Origin: an uncultured Acidimicrobiales bacterium
Lineage (GTDB): Bacteria; Actinomycetota; Acidimicrobiia; Acidimicrobiales; Aldehydirespiratoraceae
DNA: 64,000 bases
Assembly (NCBI GenBank): GCA_951812975.1
Contig: CATOTC010000003.1
Location: 186,001-250,000 of the forward strand
Reading direction: 5' to 3'
Shown: positions 42,174 to 50,934 of the stretch, piece by piece
Numbering within the stretch: position 1 is the first letter of the stretch
Layout: each line of letters starts with the position of its first letter
The notes under the pieces: generated by a model
What the model was told of the DNA's origin: nothing
Databases searched by the model: none
What the model saw: only the letters and a program-made list of their open reading frames with translations
Made by a program: the position numbers and the translations under genes

Positions 42174-44909
42174 TTGAGTTTCTCACGATCACTGCTGTGT
42201 TGTCTGCTCGCCTTCTGCTTGGCGGCTTCACCGGCGTATGCCCATGGCGACGGGAACGACGACTCTGAAGGCGGCGACTCGAACCTCGTGGTACTGCACG
42301 GCGGCGGTTTCGGACACGCGGTCGGGCTGAGCCAGTACGGCGCGTACGGACGCGCCCTCGCGGGCCATACCTACGACGAGATCCTCAGTTTCTACTACGA
42401 CAGCACAACCCTCGAGCCGATAACCGACTTCAAGGAGTTCGACCCGGACCACGTTCCCGAAACCGTCGACGTCGGCGTCGGCGTCCGGGATTTGATCGCC
42501 ATCTCCACACCGCTCGACGAGCTCGGTCCCGGAGAGTGGGAGCTGTCGGTCGAAGTCGACAGCCAGGTGATCGGCGTCAGCACATTGCCGCTCACCACCT
42601 ACTACGACGGGGCACGCTGGCATGCCGAGTACACCGACAAGTCGACCGGGGTCACCACCGATATCTGCGACGGCCAGGCGCTCTGCGAGAACACCGTGCT
42701 CGAGGTGGCCCATACGATCGGCACCCGCGCGGTGGTCGAGGAGTTCGAGGACGGGCCGAACCTCGGCTCCTATTTCGGAGGGCGATACCTCCTGTGGCCT
42801 GCCGGCGTGGCGGTCGACGGCAGCACACCCGACGACTGCGGCACGGGACTCGAGTTCTGTATCACCCATTCGCGCCTCAGGCCGGTACAAGCGGGCAGTC
42901 TCAACGTTCTTATAGGGGTTCGGGAGGCGATTGCCATCGCCACTCCTCTCGAGGAACTCGGACCGGGAGAATGGGAACTCAGTGTCGAGTCGGGTGGTGA
43001 GGTGATCGGCGTGAGCACGCTGCCGCTCACCACCCACTACGACGGGTCACGCTGGCATGCCGAATACACCGACAAGTCGACCGGGGTCACCACCGATATC
43101 TGCGACAACGACTCACGCTGTCTGAACACGGCACTCGAGGTTGTCCAGACGGTCGGTACCAGGGCCGTGGTCGAAGAGTACGAAGACGGGCCGAACCTCG
43201 GCTCGTATGCGGGCGCGCGCTACCTGCTGCACCCTGCCGGAGTATCGCTTAACGGCAGTACACCCGATCGCTGCGGAACGGGACGCAAGTTCTGCGTTGT
43301 GGTCGCCAAGCTCGACATGGAGAAGTACCTCTACGGCCTCCAGGAAGTGCCGACGCACTGGCCCCAGGAAGCACTGAAGGCACAGGCGGTGGCAGCCCGC
43401 AGCTACGCAGCAGCCACGGTCGTGAACCGTGCGGCGGCTAGCGACTGGGTCGACGAGCCCTTCAACCTCTACGACTCGACCGTCGACCAGGTGTTCACCG
43501 GTTGGGCCCGCGAATCGGGTTGTGCCTGGCACTCATGGTGTGACGCAGTCGACGAGACCGCAGGTGAAGTCATCGTCTATCAGGCTGAGATTGAGACCGA
43601 CGAGGATCCAGGGACCGAGGACGGACTCCAAGAGATCACCGACGGGACAGAAGACGGTGAGACCGAAGACGCTGAGACCACTGTTGTCTATGAGCCTCGA
43701 ATCGCTCAAGCCTTCTACTCTTCGAGCAACGGTGGACACACCGCCAAGCCGTCCGACATCTGGACCGGAGGAATCGACCTGTCGTACCTGATACCCAAGC
43801 CGGATCCCTACGACGCGGCTGTTGATCCCGAAACAGGCCGCGAACGCAATCCCAATGCCACTTGGACTCGTTCCTACTCCGTCGCTGATCTGACGCGTTG
43901 GCTCAACAACTACACGGTTCGCGGCGAAGCACCACTGAACATCACCTCCCTGCGAGGGATCGACATCGCCAATGCCCCCATGTCGGGGCATGTCCTCTTT
44001 GCCGAGGTCACCGTTCATGATGGGGACAGGTCGGTAACGCTCACCCGGGACGGCGAGCCGTACGGCGCCTGGTTGTTCTTTGCGATCCTGAACGGCTGCA
44101 TGACTGCTCAAGGCTGCCATCCACCCGTCGGCTCTCAGTTCTCTATTGAATGGCCCGCAAACTACGTGCCTGAAGAACTCGAAGAGCCCGAACAACCTGA
44201 GGAGCCCGAAGAGCCCGAAGAGCCCGAAGAACCTGAGGAGCCCGAAGAGCCCGAAGAACCTGAGGAGCCCGAAGAGCCTGAAGTACCCGAAGAACCCGCT
44301 CCCGAACCGGTACCCGTCCCCGAGTTCAGCGACATTTCTCCTGACAAGTACTTCTACGAGCCGGTCCTCTGGGCGGCCATCGAGGAGATCTCCGCAGGCG
44401 CAGCCCCACAGCGGTTCGGGCCTAACGACCAGATCAGTCGGGCTGAGTTCGCCGAGATTCTCTGGCGGTTCGAGGGAAGCCCCGTGCCGAACACTCGTAC
44501 GAACTTCGAGGACGTCACCGAGGATGCGTCATACCGCGATGCAGTCGACCTGCTGGCGGAATACGAAGTGACCACTGGAACCTCACCCACGACTTTCTCA
44601 CCGGACATGACCTTGACGAGGGCGCAGGCATCCACCTTCCTCTGGCGTTTCGCCGGAAGACCTGAGCCGAATGTCGATTCAACCTTCGAGGACTTGGTTG
44701 CAGGCTCCTACTACAGCGACGCGGTTCGCTGGATGCTCGAGCACGGCATCACCACGGGCACCTCGCCGACGACCTTCTCTCCCAACAGCCCCCTGACAAG
44801 GGCAGAAGTCGTCACGTTCATCTGGCGTCTGGCCGGCCTCCCCGACGCATTCGCCCCGTGGGTCCTGCCGGTACTTCCCCCCAAGATGCGAATACTGCCG
44901 AACCCCTAG
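42174..44909 (+). CDS. SpoIID/LytB-domain secreted protein with three SLH domains
   Basis: A 911-residue exported protein. Residues 1-23 are a signal peptide ending 'SPAYA'. Residues ~38-80 carry 'GFGHAVGLSQYGAYGRALAG', the G-H-x-V-G-M/L-S-Q motif of actinobacterial SpoIID proteins. A 145-residue unit is duplicated (about 104-229 and 249-374). 'EVPTHWPQEALKAQAVAARSYA' at ~391 is the SpoIID catalytic-Glu region, and 'AFYSSSNGGHTA' completes it. An (EEP)n linker (~665-712) leads to three SLH repeats with 'ISRAEF', 'LTRAQA' and 'LTRAEV'. SpoIID proteins are lytic transglycosylases that need denuded glycans; SLH domains anchor to pyruvylated wall polysaccharide. TTG start with GAGAG upstream. Confidence 0.85.
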   Translation: MSFSRSLLCCLLAFCLAASPAYAHGDGNDDSEGGDSNLVVLHGGGFGHAVGLSQYGAYGRALAGHTYDEILSFYYDSTTLEPITDFKEFDPDHVPETVDVGVGVRDLIAISTPLDELGPGEWELSVEVDSQVIGVSTLPLTTYYDGARWHAEYTDKSTGVTTDICDGQALCENTVLEVAHTIGTRAVVEEFEDGPNLGSYFGGRYLLWPAGVAVDGSTPDDCGTGLEFCITHSRLRPVQAGSLNVLIGVREAIAIATPLEELGPGEWELSVESGGEVIGVSTLPLTTHYDGSRWHAEYTDKSTGVTTDICDNDSRCLNTALEVVQTVGTRAVVEEYEDGPNLGSYAGARYLLHPAGVSLNGSTPDRCGTGRKFCVVVAKLDMEKYLYGLQEVPTHWPQEALKAQAVAARSYAAATVVNRAAASDWVDEPFNLYDSTVDQVFTGWARESGCAWHSWCDAVDETAGEVIVYQAEIETDEDPGTEDGLQEITDGTEDGETEDAETTVVYEPRIAQAFYSSSNGGHTAKPSDIWTGGIDLSYLIPKPDPYDAAVDPETGRERNPNATWTRSYSVADLTRWLNNYTVRGEAPLNITSLRGIDIANAPMSGHVLFAEVTVHDGDRSVTLTRDGEPYGAWLFFAILNGCMTAQGCHPPVGSQFSIEWPANYVPEELEEPEQPEEPEEPEEPEEPEEPEEPEEPEEPEEPEVPEEPAPEPVPVPEFSDISPDKYFYEPVLWAAIEEISAGAAPQRFGPNDQISRAEFAEILWRFEGSPVPNTRTNFEDVTEDASYRDAVDLLAEYEVTTGTSPTTFSPDMTLTRAQASTFLWRFAGRPEPNVDSTFEDLVAGSYYSDAVRWMLEHGITTGTSPTTFSPNSPLTRAEVVTFIWRLAGLPDAFAPWVLPVLPPKMRILPNP
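42480..43296 (+). repeat. 435-bp internal direct duplication in the SpoIID/SLH gene
   Basis: Two units of about 380 bases (42480-42860 and 42915-43295) lie 435 bases apart. Some parts are almost identical at DNA level, for example 42612-42668 versus 43047-43103, which differ at about one base. Both encode 'GPGEWELSVE', 'RWHAEYTDKSTGVTTDIC' and 'EDGPNLGSY'. The near identity suggests recent duplication or gene conversion. Confidence 0.85.
44169..44298 (+). repeat. (Glu-Glu-Pro)n linker repeat
   Basis: A 9-base unit encoding Glu-Glu-Pro or Pro-Glu-Glu recurs about fourteen times, with a 27-base higher-order unit (GAACCTGAGGAGCCCGAAGA...) visible in the middle. It forms an acidic, extended spacer between the SpoIID and SLH parts and probably spans the wall. 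The antisense frame (GSS-rich) is only a shadow. Confidence 0.8.
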
Positions 44910-44918
44910 CGGCTCGGG

Positions 44919-44924
44919 TAGGTT
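44919..44924 (+). promoter_or_regulatory. -10 box (TAGGTT) for the flippase-like gene
   Basis: TAGGTT ends 6 nt before the ATG at 44931, 10 nt after the SpoIID/SLH stop. This is the same leaderless geometry as at several other starts. Confidence 0.5.
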
Positions 44925-44930
44925 CGAGCG

Positions 44931-45881
44931 ATGCAGCCTGCGCCCCGCGCACGCCTTGGGGACCGCCTCTTCGAGGCCGCCGCGAGAGCCTTGCGTCGCC
45001 TCGGTGAACGACGCGCTCAGCCCCTGAACAGAACGCTGCAGACCACAATCACAATCGCAGCAACGGTCGCGGTCACCGGGGCGACGGTCTGGGCTTGGCA
45101 GTCTACTGACCTGACGCTGGCCGAACTCTCCTGGTGGCCCCTGGCAGTCGCCTTCTTCGTGACGGCTCCCGCGAGCCTAGGTCTGAAATCAGCCGAATAT
45201 CAGCTATCGGCGCGGATCGCTTCACAGAAGCCCACACAGTCCAGGAGTCTCAGCGTCGCCGTGATCTCGTCGTCGGCCAATCTGCTGCCGCTGCCGGGAT
45301 CGATGATCGTCACCGTGCGATCGCTGTCCGTCAACGGCAGTAGCTACGGTTCAGCGCTGTCCGCGGGTGCCGTACCCGGTCTGAGCTGGCTTTCGATAAC
45401 AGGCCTCGTCGGTGGAACTGCAATCGCCATCGAGGGCCCGGCGGTGCTCGGCGCGGTCACCATCGTCGGGGGTCTGGTTGCAGGGATTGCGGCGACCAAG
45501 CTCTTCCGAACAACAGCACCCGAGGAGCGCTCGGCCTGGCTAGCGGTCTCCATCATCGCCGTCGAGGCGGGCTGGCTGCTCATCAGCGCACTGAGGCTCG
45601 GTCTGGCCGTGACCGCGCTCGGCGTCTCAATCAGCCCGACTCAAGCAGTCGCCCTGTCGGTCGCTGGCGCGCTGACGGTTGCGATCGGTTTTTTCCCCGG
45701 CGGTTTGGGACTGCGCGAAGCGCTGCTCGCTGGACTCAGTCCGCTCATCGGTCTCGAGTTCGACACCGGCGTGCTCCTCGGCTCCGTCGATCGTCTGGTC
45801 TGGCTCAGCTTCCTGGCAGTCGCCAGCAGCATGCTGGTACTGATTCGACGAGGTTCCGACGACGGCGCAGCCGACCTCTGA
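44931..45881 (+). CDS. Integral membrane protein, lysylphosphatidylglycerol synthase TM/UPF0104-like
   Basis: A 316-residue protein with roughly eight hydrophobic helices beginning near residue 40. 'FFPGGLGLREALLAGL' near residue 255 resembles the 'PGGLGxxE' motif of the UPF0104/AglD/MprF flippase-like family, in which it lies in a late helix. The first 30 residues are basic and cytoplasmic. Members move lipid-linked sugars or phospholipids. Set among glycan genes, a role in lipid carrier transport is plausible (inference). Confidence 0.68.
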   Translation: MQPAPRARLGDRLFEAAARALRRLGERRAQPLNRTLQTTITIAATVAVTGATVWAWQSTDLTLAELSWWPLAVAFFVTAPASLGLKSAEYQLSARIASQKPTQSRSLSVAVISSSANLLPLPGSMIVTVRSLSVNGSSYGSALSAGAVPGLSWLSITGLVGGTAIAIEGPAVLGAVTIVGGLVAGIAATKLFRTTAPEERSAWLAVSIIAVEAGWLLISALRLGLAVTALGVSISPTQAVALSVAGALTVAIGFFPGGLGLREALLAGLSPLIGLEFDTGVLLGSVDRLVWLSFLAVASSMLVLIRRGSDDGAADL

Positions 45882-45907
45882 GGCGAGGTGCTCTCAGACA
45901 ACGCGTT

Positions 45908-46744
45908 TCACGTGAGCCGGTCCACGAGTTCGGCCAGAGGCTCTCGGAAATCACGGGTTCGTTCAAACCCAGCGGCCCGCAGCGCGGCGTTGTCGAGAAC
46001 CCCGTTGGCGGGTCGTGGAGCGGGCCGGACCGGACGCAGGTCAGCGGTTGAACAGGGGGTGACCCTCGTCGGATCCTCACCCGCTGCCACCGCGACGGCG
46101 CGGGCGAACTGAAACCAGGAGACCGCACCCTGATTGGTCGCATGAAAGATGCCCGAGCGACGCTGAAGCGAGAGCTCCAGAACAATCGGCGCTAGATCGG
46201 CAGTGAACGTCGGGTGTCCGATCTGGTCGTCCACGAACCGCAAAGGGTCGTCTTTCTTGAGAAGGTTCAAGATGGTCTTGACCATGTTGCGCCGGGTCTC
46301 TCCGCAGAGCCAGGAGGTGCGAACGATCGTGGCGTCGGAACCGGCATGGCGTTCGCCTTCGGCCTTGGACTGTCCATAGACCGAGACCGGCGACGGACTG
46401 TCCGATTCGGTGTAGGGGCCGCTCTTGGTGCCGTCGAACACATGGTCTGTTGAGATCGTCGTGAAATGCGCGCCGACCTCACCAGCACCCTCCGCGAGTA
46501 TCCGAACCGCCGTCGCGTTGGTACGAAACGCGCGGTCGACGTCGGTCTGCGCACCGTCCACGTCGGTGAACCCCGCGCAGTTGATCACGAGATCAGGCCT
46601 CGTCTGTTGCAGGGCGCCGACGACGCTGCGGCCGTCGGTGATGTCTACTTCGCCGCGGTCAGGGGTTATCGCTTCGTGACCGTCGAGCAGGCGGACCAGG
46701 TCGGTGCCGAGCTGTCCGCCCGCCCCGGTGACGAAGATCCTCAT
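45908..46744 (-). CDS. rfbD: dTDP-4-dehydrorhamnose reductase
   Basis: A 278-residue NADPH-dependent SDR that completes dTDP-L-rhamnose. 'MRIFVTGAGGQLGTDLVRLL' is the cofactor loop, 'NCAGFTDVDGAQTD' the family block, 'STDHVFDG' contains the catalytic Thr, and 'YGQSKAEGE' the YxxxK pair. The ATG at 46744 overlaps the rfbB stop (ATGA); the longer frame upstream is inside rfbB. Last gene of the leftward rfbA-rfbC-rfbB-rfbD run. Confidence 0.93.
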   Translation of the reverse strand: MRIFVTGAGGQLGTDLVRLLDGHEAITPDRGEVDITDGRSVVGALQQTRPDLVINCAGFTDVDGAQTDVDRAFRTNATAVRILAEGAGEVGAHFTTISTDHVFDGTKSGPYTESDSPSPVSVYGQSKAEGERHAGSDATIVRTSWLCGETRRNMVKTILNLLKKDDPLRFVDDQIGHPTFTADLAPIVLELSLQRRSGIFHATNQGAVSWFQFARAVAVAAGEDPTRVTPCSTADLRPVRPAPRPANGVLDNAALRAAGFERTRDFREPLAELVDRLT

Positions 46745-47709
46745 GCCCGCAGACCCGGTCTGTTCTTCAGCGGCTCCCACCAGCGGCGGTTCGTCGTGTA
46801 CCACTTGACCGTCTTGGAGAGGCCCACCGAGAAGTCCTGTGCCGGAGCCCAGCCGAGAGAGCGCAGCTTGGAGCAGTCGAGCGAATAGCGCCGATCGTGC
46901 CCCGGCCGGTCCGGAACATAGTTGATGGCTGACTCGTCGCGTCCGCACAACTCGATGAGCCGGTCGGTCAAATCACGGTTGGTGATCTCGTTGCCGGCGC
47001 CGATGTTGTAGATCTCTCCGCTGACGCCCCTGCTCGAAAGGGTGTCGATGGCCGTGCAATGGTCGGCCACATGGAGCCAGTCGCGAACGTTGAGTCCATC
47101 GCCGTAGAGAGGCACGCGGGCCCCGTCGATCAGGTTCGTCGCGAACAGGGGGATCACCTTCTCGGGGAACTGGTAGGGGCCGTAGTTGTTCGACGCTCGG
47201 GTGACTATGACGGGCAGGTCGTGGGTGCTGTAGTAGCTGAGGGCGATGAGGTCTGAGGCTGCTTTGGAAGCCGAATACGGGGATCGGGGCGCGACCGCGT
47301 CCGTCTCCGATGAAGAACCCTGTTCAACCGATCCGTAGACCTCATCGGTCGAGACGTGCACGAACCGCTCGACGCCGATCTGACGGGCGACGTCACACAG
47401 CACGTTGGTGCCGAAACAGTTGGTGTGCACGAACGCGTCGGGACCTGTGATCGAGCGGTCGACGTGTGATTCAGCAGCAAAGTGCACGACCCTCTCACAG
47501 CCCTCCATAGCGGAACCGACCGCGGCGCGGTCAGTGATGTCGCCGTGGACGAACGCGACCCGGTCGCCGAGCAGGTCTTTGATCGAGTCCAGGTTGCCGG
47601 CGTAGGTCAAGGAGTCGAAGGCGACCGCCGTGTGATCACTCGTCGCCAGCAGATGCCGCAGGTAGTTGCTGCCGATGAAACCCGCCGCCCCCGTGATGAA
47701 CACTCTCAT
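46741..47709 (-). CDS. rfbB: dTDP-glucose 4,6-dehydratase
   Basis: A 322-residue NAD-dependent extended SDR converting dTDP-glucose to dTDP-4-keto-6-deoxyglucose. 'VFITGAAGFIGSNYLRHLL' is the Rossmann motif, 'FAAESHVDRSI' the RmlB hallmark, 'VSTDEVYGS' has the catalytic Thr-Asp-Glu, and 'YSASKAASDLIALSYY' the YxxxK. Shorter than many homologues but complete. The start at 47709 was chosen by the 'MRVFITGAAGF' opening and clears rfbC by 13 bases. Confidence 0.95.
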   Translation of the reverse strand: MRVFITGAAGFIGSNYLRHLLATSDHTAVAFDSLTYAGNLDSIKDLLGDRVAFVHGDITDRAAVGSAMEGCERVVHFAAESHVDRSITGPDAFVHTNCFGTNVLCDVARQIGVERFVHVSTDEVYGSVEQGSSSETDAVAPRSPYSASKAASDLIALSYYSTHDLPVIVTRASNNYGPYQFPEKVIPLFATNLIDGARVPLYGDGLNVRDWLHVADHCTAIDTLSSRGVSGEIYNIGAGNEITNRDLTDRLIELCGRDESAINYVPDRPGHDRRYSLDCSKLRSLGWAPAQDFSVGLSKTVKWYTTNRRWWEPLKNRPGLRA

Positions 47710-47722
47710 GGCAGACAGCCCC

Positions 47723-48292
47723 CTACGTGGCGCGCAGTTGGTAGTGGGGTCGCCGGTTCGCTGGCAGATCGCCGCGCAGTGGATTGTTCTGGTCCCGCTG
47801 CGACAGGATCGGCTCGCTGAGGCCCCAGTCGGCTGCGATCTCGGGGTCGTCCCAACGCACGCCAAGCTCGTCGGCGGGGTTGTAGTAGGCGTCGACGAGG
47901 TAGTTGAGCGTGCAGTCGCTCAAGGCCGCGAAGCCATGGGCCACCCCGGGCGGGATGTAGATCCCGTCGTGGCAGTGCGAGCCGTCGGAGCGCGTCCCCA
48001 GGTCGTACTCGAAGGTCGCTCCGTCAGTCGGGCTCCCCTCCCTGAGGTCGTGCAGCACCACACGGATGTGCCCGAACGGCACGTACCAGTAGTCGCTCTG
48101 GTGCAGGTGGTAGTGGAGCCCCACCAGTGTTCGGGCCCGTCGGTCGCTGCGATTGGCTTGAATCATCTCCCGCTGGCCGCTGAACCACGAACGCCGATAG
48201 GTCTCGAGGAACGCGCCCCGCTCATCCTCGAGAATGTCCGGGCGCACCACGAAGACCCCTTCGATGCTGTCTACCGGAGTGATCGAGGCCAT
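47723..48292 (-). CDS. rfbC: dTDP-4-dehydrorhamnose 3,5-epimerase-type cupin
   Basis: A 189-residue cupin. 'EDERGAFLETYRRSWF' starts the sheet, 'GLHYHLHQSDYWYVPFGHIRVVLHDLREGSPT' contains the catalytic His, and 'IPPGVAHGFAALSDCTLNYLV' the second His region. The usual 'LRGLHYQ' reads 'LVGLHYH' here, a modest departure, so a related epimerase specificity is conceivable. Its position between rfbA and rfbB supports the L-rhamnose role. The ATG at 48292 clears rfbA by 32 bases. Confidence 0.85.
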   Translation of the reverse strand: MASITPVDSIEGVFVVRPDILEDERGAFLETYRRSWFSGQREMIQANRSDRRARTLVGLHYHLHQSDYWYVPFGHIRVVLHDLREGSPTDGATFEYDLGTRSDGSHCHDGIYIPPGVAHGFAALSDCTLNYLVDAYYNPADELGVRWDDPEIAADWGLSEPILSQRDQNNPLRGDLPANRRPHYQLRAT

Positions 48293-48324
48293 AGGATTAT
48301 CCAAGCACCTGCGGGACGGCGCGG

Positions 48325-49440
48325 CTATTCGATCTCGACTCGGCAATGGTCGCCGACCATCACGCTCAGGCATGTCGGGCCGCGGTCCTCGCCACCGTGC
48401 GCCGATCTCGATAGGACGGTGTCTCGACCGACCAGCGAGTCGGTGAGTCGAATGATGTCGGTGACCGTGCTGCGACGCAGAACCACCGAGTTGTCGATCT
48501 CGCTGCCACTGATCCGACAGTCGACCGCTATCGACACGTAGGGGCCGATCTCGCTGCTCTCGACGGTGGTGCCGCTGCCGATGATCGCCGGTCCTCGCAC
48601 GATCGAGTTGATGACCTTCGCTCCCGCTTCCAGAACCACCTGGCCCTCGATGCTCGACTCGCCGGAGACGTCGCCGTCGACGCGGCGGCCGAAGGTGTCC
48701 AGAACCAGTCGGTTGCACTCCAACAGCGGATCCTTCTTGCCGGTGTCGATCCACCAGCCGTTGAGCACCTCATGATCCACCCGGTGACCCGCATTGATGA
48801 TCCAGTCGATGGCGTCGGTGATCTCAAGCTCGCCCCGTGTGGAGGGCTCGATGTTCGCAACGGACTCATGGATCGTGTGATCGAACAGGTACACGCCGAC
48901 CAGAGCGAGGTTCGAGGGGGGCTGCTCCGGTTTCTCGACGAGTTGAACCACCCGACCGTCCTGCGCGATCTCGGCGACACCGAACGAACCGGGGTCGGAC
49001 ACCTCTGCCAGCAGAATCTGGGCGGCAGGCGGTCTGGAGCCCCCAGCTGTCCCGCAGGCCGCCCGTTCGGAGACGAACCTCTCGACGAAAGCCGACAGGC
49101 CGGCTTCGAGCATGTTGTCCCCGAGGTACATGACGAATTCGTCGTCACCGAGGAAGTCGCGTGCGATCAGCACACAGTGGGCCAGCCCGAGCGGTTCGGG
49201 CTGGGTGATCCAACTCACCTGCACGCCGAATTGCGAGCCGTCACCGACGGCCTGTCGGATCTCCTCGCCGGTCGTCGGGGCGATGACGATGCCGATGTCG
49301 GTGATCCCGGCCGCCGCCATCTCCTCTATCCCGTAGAACAGGATGGGTTTGTTGGCGATGGGAACCAGTTGCTTGGCGCTCGTATGGGTGATCGGGCGCA
49401 GGCGCTTGCCGGCGCCACCACTGAGAATCAAACCCTTCAT
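48325..49440 (-). CDS. rfbA: Glucose-1-phosphate thymidylyltransferase, long form
   Basis: A 371-residue nucleotidyltransferase with an extra C-terminal left-handed beta-helix. 'LILSGGAGKRLRPITHTSAKQLVPIANKPILFYGIEEM' is the nucleotide loop and 'VMYLGDNML' the metal-binding region. The C-terminal third shows hexapeptide-like repeats ('SIEGQVVLEAGAKVINSIVRGPAIIGSGTTVE'). The long form is common in Actinobacteria. It makes dTDP-glucose and starts the rhamnose branch. ATG 49440; TACGAT lies about 32 nt upstream as a promoter candidate. Confidence 0.9.
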   Translation of the reverse strand: MKGLILSGGAGKRLRPITHTSAKQLVPIANKPILFYGIEEMAAAGITDIGIVIAPTTGEEIRQAVGDGSQFGVQVSWITQPEPLGLAHCVLIARDFLGDDEFVMYLGDNMLEAGLSAFVERFVSERAACGTAGGSRPPAAQILLAEVSDPGSFGVAEIAQDGRVVQLVEKPEQPPSNLALVGVYLFDHTIHESVANIEPSTRGELEITDAIDWIINAGHRVDHEVLNGWWIDTGKKDPLLECNRLVLDTFGRRVDGDVSGESSIEGQVVLEAGAKVINSIVRGPAIIGSGTTVESSEIGPYVSIAVDCRISGSEIDNSVVLRRSTVTDIIRLTDSLVGRDTVLSRSAHGGEDRGPTCLSVMVGDHCRVEIE

Positions 49441-49526
49441 GCGCTGATTGCCTGGAGATGGCCCACAACCGCATCGTACCGGTCGCCCGCGATGCTGCGA
49501 TACCCGCCCACTCAACACCCGGCGGA

Positions 49527-50768
49527 TCAGCGAAGGTTCGAGTCGTCGGTGTCTGGTTCGGGAAGGCGACCTGCACGGGCGTGCACCGCGTACTCGTAGC
49601 GCAACAGCCCTGCGGTGACGACCGCTCCGGCGGTGACCGCGGCGACCAGCGCCACCTCGACTTGCAGGAACGGCTCATTGGCGAAGAGGAGCCCCACCGG
49701 AAACATCGCCACGCCGACCACATAGCCGATCACCGCCAGACGAGTGTGGTCGAGTGCAACGAGCCCCAGCGACAGCGACAACAGGACCATGAGCCCGCCT
49801 CCGCTGGCCGAGAGCAGAGCCATGTCCAACGAACCGATCTCGTCGCCGAACAGGAAGTTCACCAGCCAGGGGCCGACGAGAGCCATCACCACCACCGTCA
49901 GCGCTGCGACACCGACCACAGCAGCCACCAGTCGGAGCTGAAGGTTTCGGAATCCGTTGAGATCGTCGTCGCCGGCGAGACTGGCCAGGTTGGGAAGCAG
50001 CGCCGCACGAACCGCCTGGAAGAAGAACAGCGGGACTCTCGAGATGATCAATCCGTTGAGAAACACGCCAGGTACCTCCTCACCCAGATCCTTGCCGATG
50101 ATCTCCAAGGCGACAGGACCGACGTTGAGCAGGAAAGCCTCCGACAACGAGGCACCCAGCAGCCAACCCAGCGCCGGTGTGACCTCACCCAACGGAGCAG
50201 GGGGCCCCGGCTTCACGAACGGACGCAGTGACCCGACCGCCACGACTGCGGCCACCGCGAAGGCGACTGCGATCGCTGTCGCATAGGCCCCCACTGCCTC
50301 GACTCCGACAAGCGCGAGCGCAGCGGCCAACAAGAATCTGGTGCTGCCCTCTGCGGCGAAATACGACCTGTAGCGATTGAACTCGTGGCGACCCGACAGC
50401 ACACCTCGAACACATTCGGCACCCATGAAGCACGCCAGCGACAACATCAGCGCGACCAGCAGCGAAATCTTGTGATCGAGCAGTCCGTCGAGGCCCAACG
50501 GCCAGGCCCCCACGACCGCTGCCTCGACAAGCAGCAGTTGCACAAGGCCGATGCGGGTCGCCTGTCGAAGAACCGGTCCGCTGCCTTCGTTGCGGCTCGC
50601 ACGATTCGCGGTGGCGCGCGCGATCTCCTGCTCGAGTGGTTGAAACAGGCCCGGACCGAGGATGTAGACCAGCCCCCAGAGAACGGCCAGACCCCCGTAG
50701 GCCGCATCGCCGAGCGCGCGTCGGGCGACTACCAGGAATGCATAAGTGGCGATTCCGTTGACCACCAA
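49527..50768 (-). CDS. Wzx/MATE-like polysaccharide flippase
   Basis: A 413-residue integral membrane protein with about 12 helices, of the polysaccharide flippase/MVF group: 'FLVVARRALGDAAYGGLAVLWGLVYILGPGLFQPLEQEIARATANR' is the typical first-loop region. It would flip lipid-linked glycan units. The start is uncertain: GTG 50768 begins inside what looks like helix 1, and homologous-looking sequence ('LPEGTTAIGVGLVV') continues upstream in frame to a TGA near 50852 without any ATG, GTG or TTG except TTG 50771. A non-standard start or a sequence error is possible. Downstream of the rhamnose genes on the same strand. Confidence 0.72.
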   Translation of the reverse strand: MVVNGIATYAFLVVARRALGDAAYGGLAVLWGLVYILGPGLFQPLEQEIARATANRASRNEGSGPVLRQATRIGLVQLLLVEAAVVGAWPLGLDGLLDHKISLLVALMLSLACFMGAECVRGVLSGRHEFNRYRSYFAAEGSTRFLLAAALALVGVEAVGAYATAIAVAFAVAAVVAVGSLRPFVKPGPPAPLGEVTPALGWLLGASLSEAFLLNVGPVALEIIGKDLGEEVPGVFLNGLIISRVPLFFFQAVRAALLPNLASLAGDDDLNGFRNLQLRLVAAVVGVAALTVVVMALVGPWLVNFLFGDEIGSLDMALLSASGGGLMVLLSLSLGLVALDHTRLAVIGYVVGVAMFPVGLLFANEPFLQVEVALVAAVTAGAVVTAGLLRYEYAVHARAGRLPEPDTDDSNLR

Positions 50769-50934
50769 GCCGACACCGATGGCTGTTGTACCTTCGGGAA
50801 GTGGGCTGCGGTCCCGAAGGCTCGCAAAGATATTACGGATGGGAAGCTCCTGAATTCACTCACGCGGGGTACAACGGAAAGCAGAAGCGTATCTGCGCGT
50901 CCCGCTGAGGTCGCACATGGAGTTCGATCAGCGT

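Noticed and set aside
44162-44347. Minus-strand Gly-Ser-Ser repeat protein
   Set aside because: It is the complement of the (Glu-Glu-Pro)n linker of the SpoIID/SLH gene, not an independent gene.
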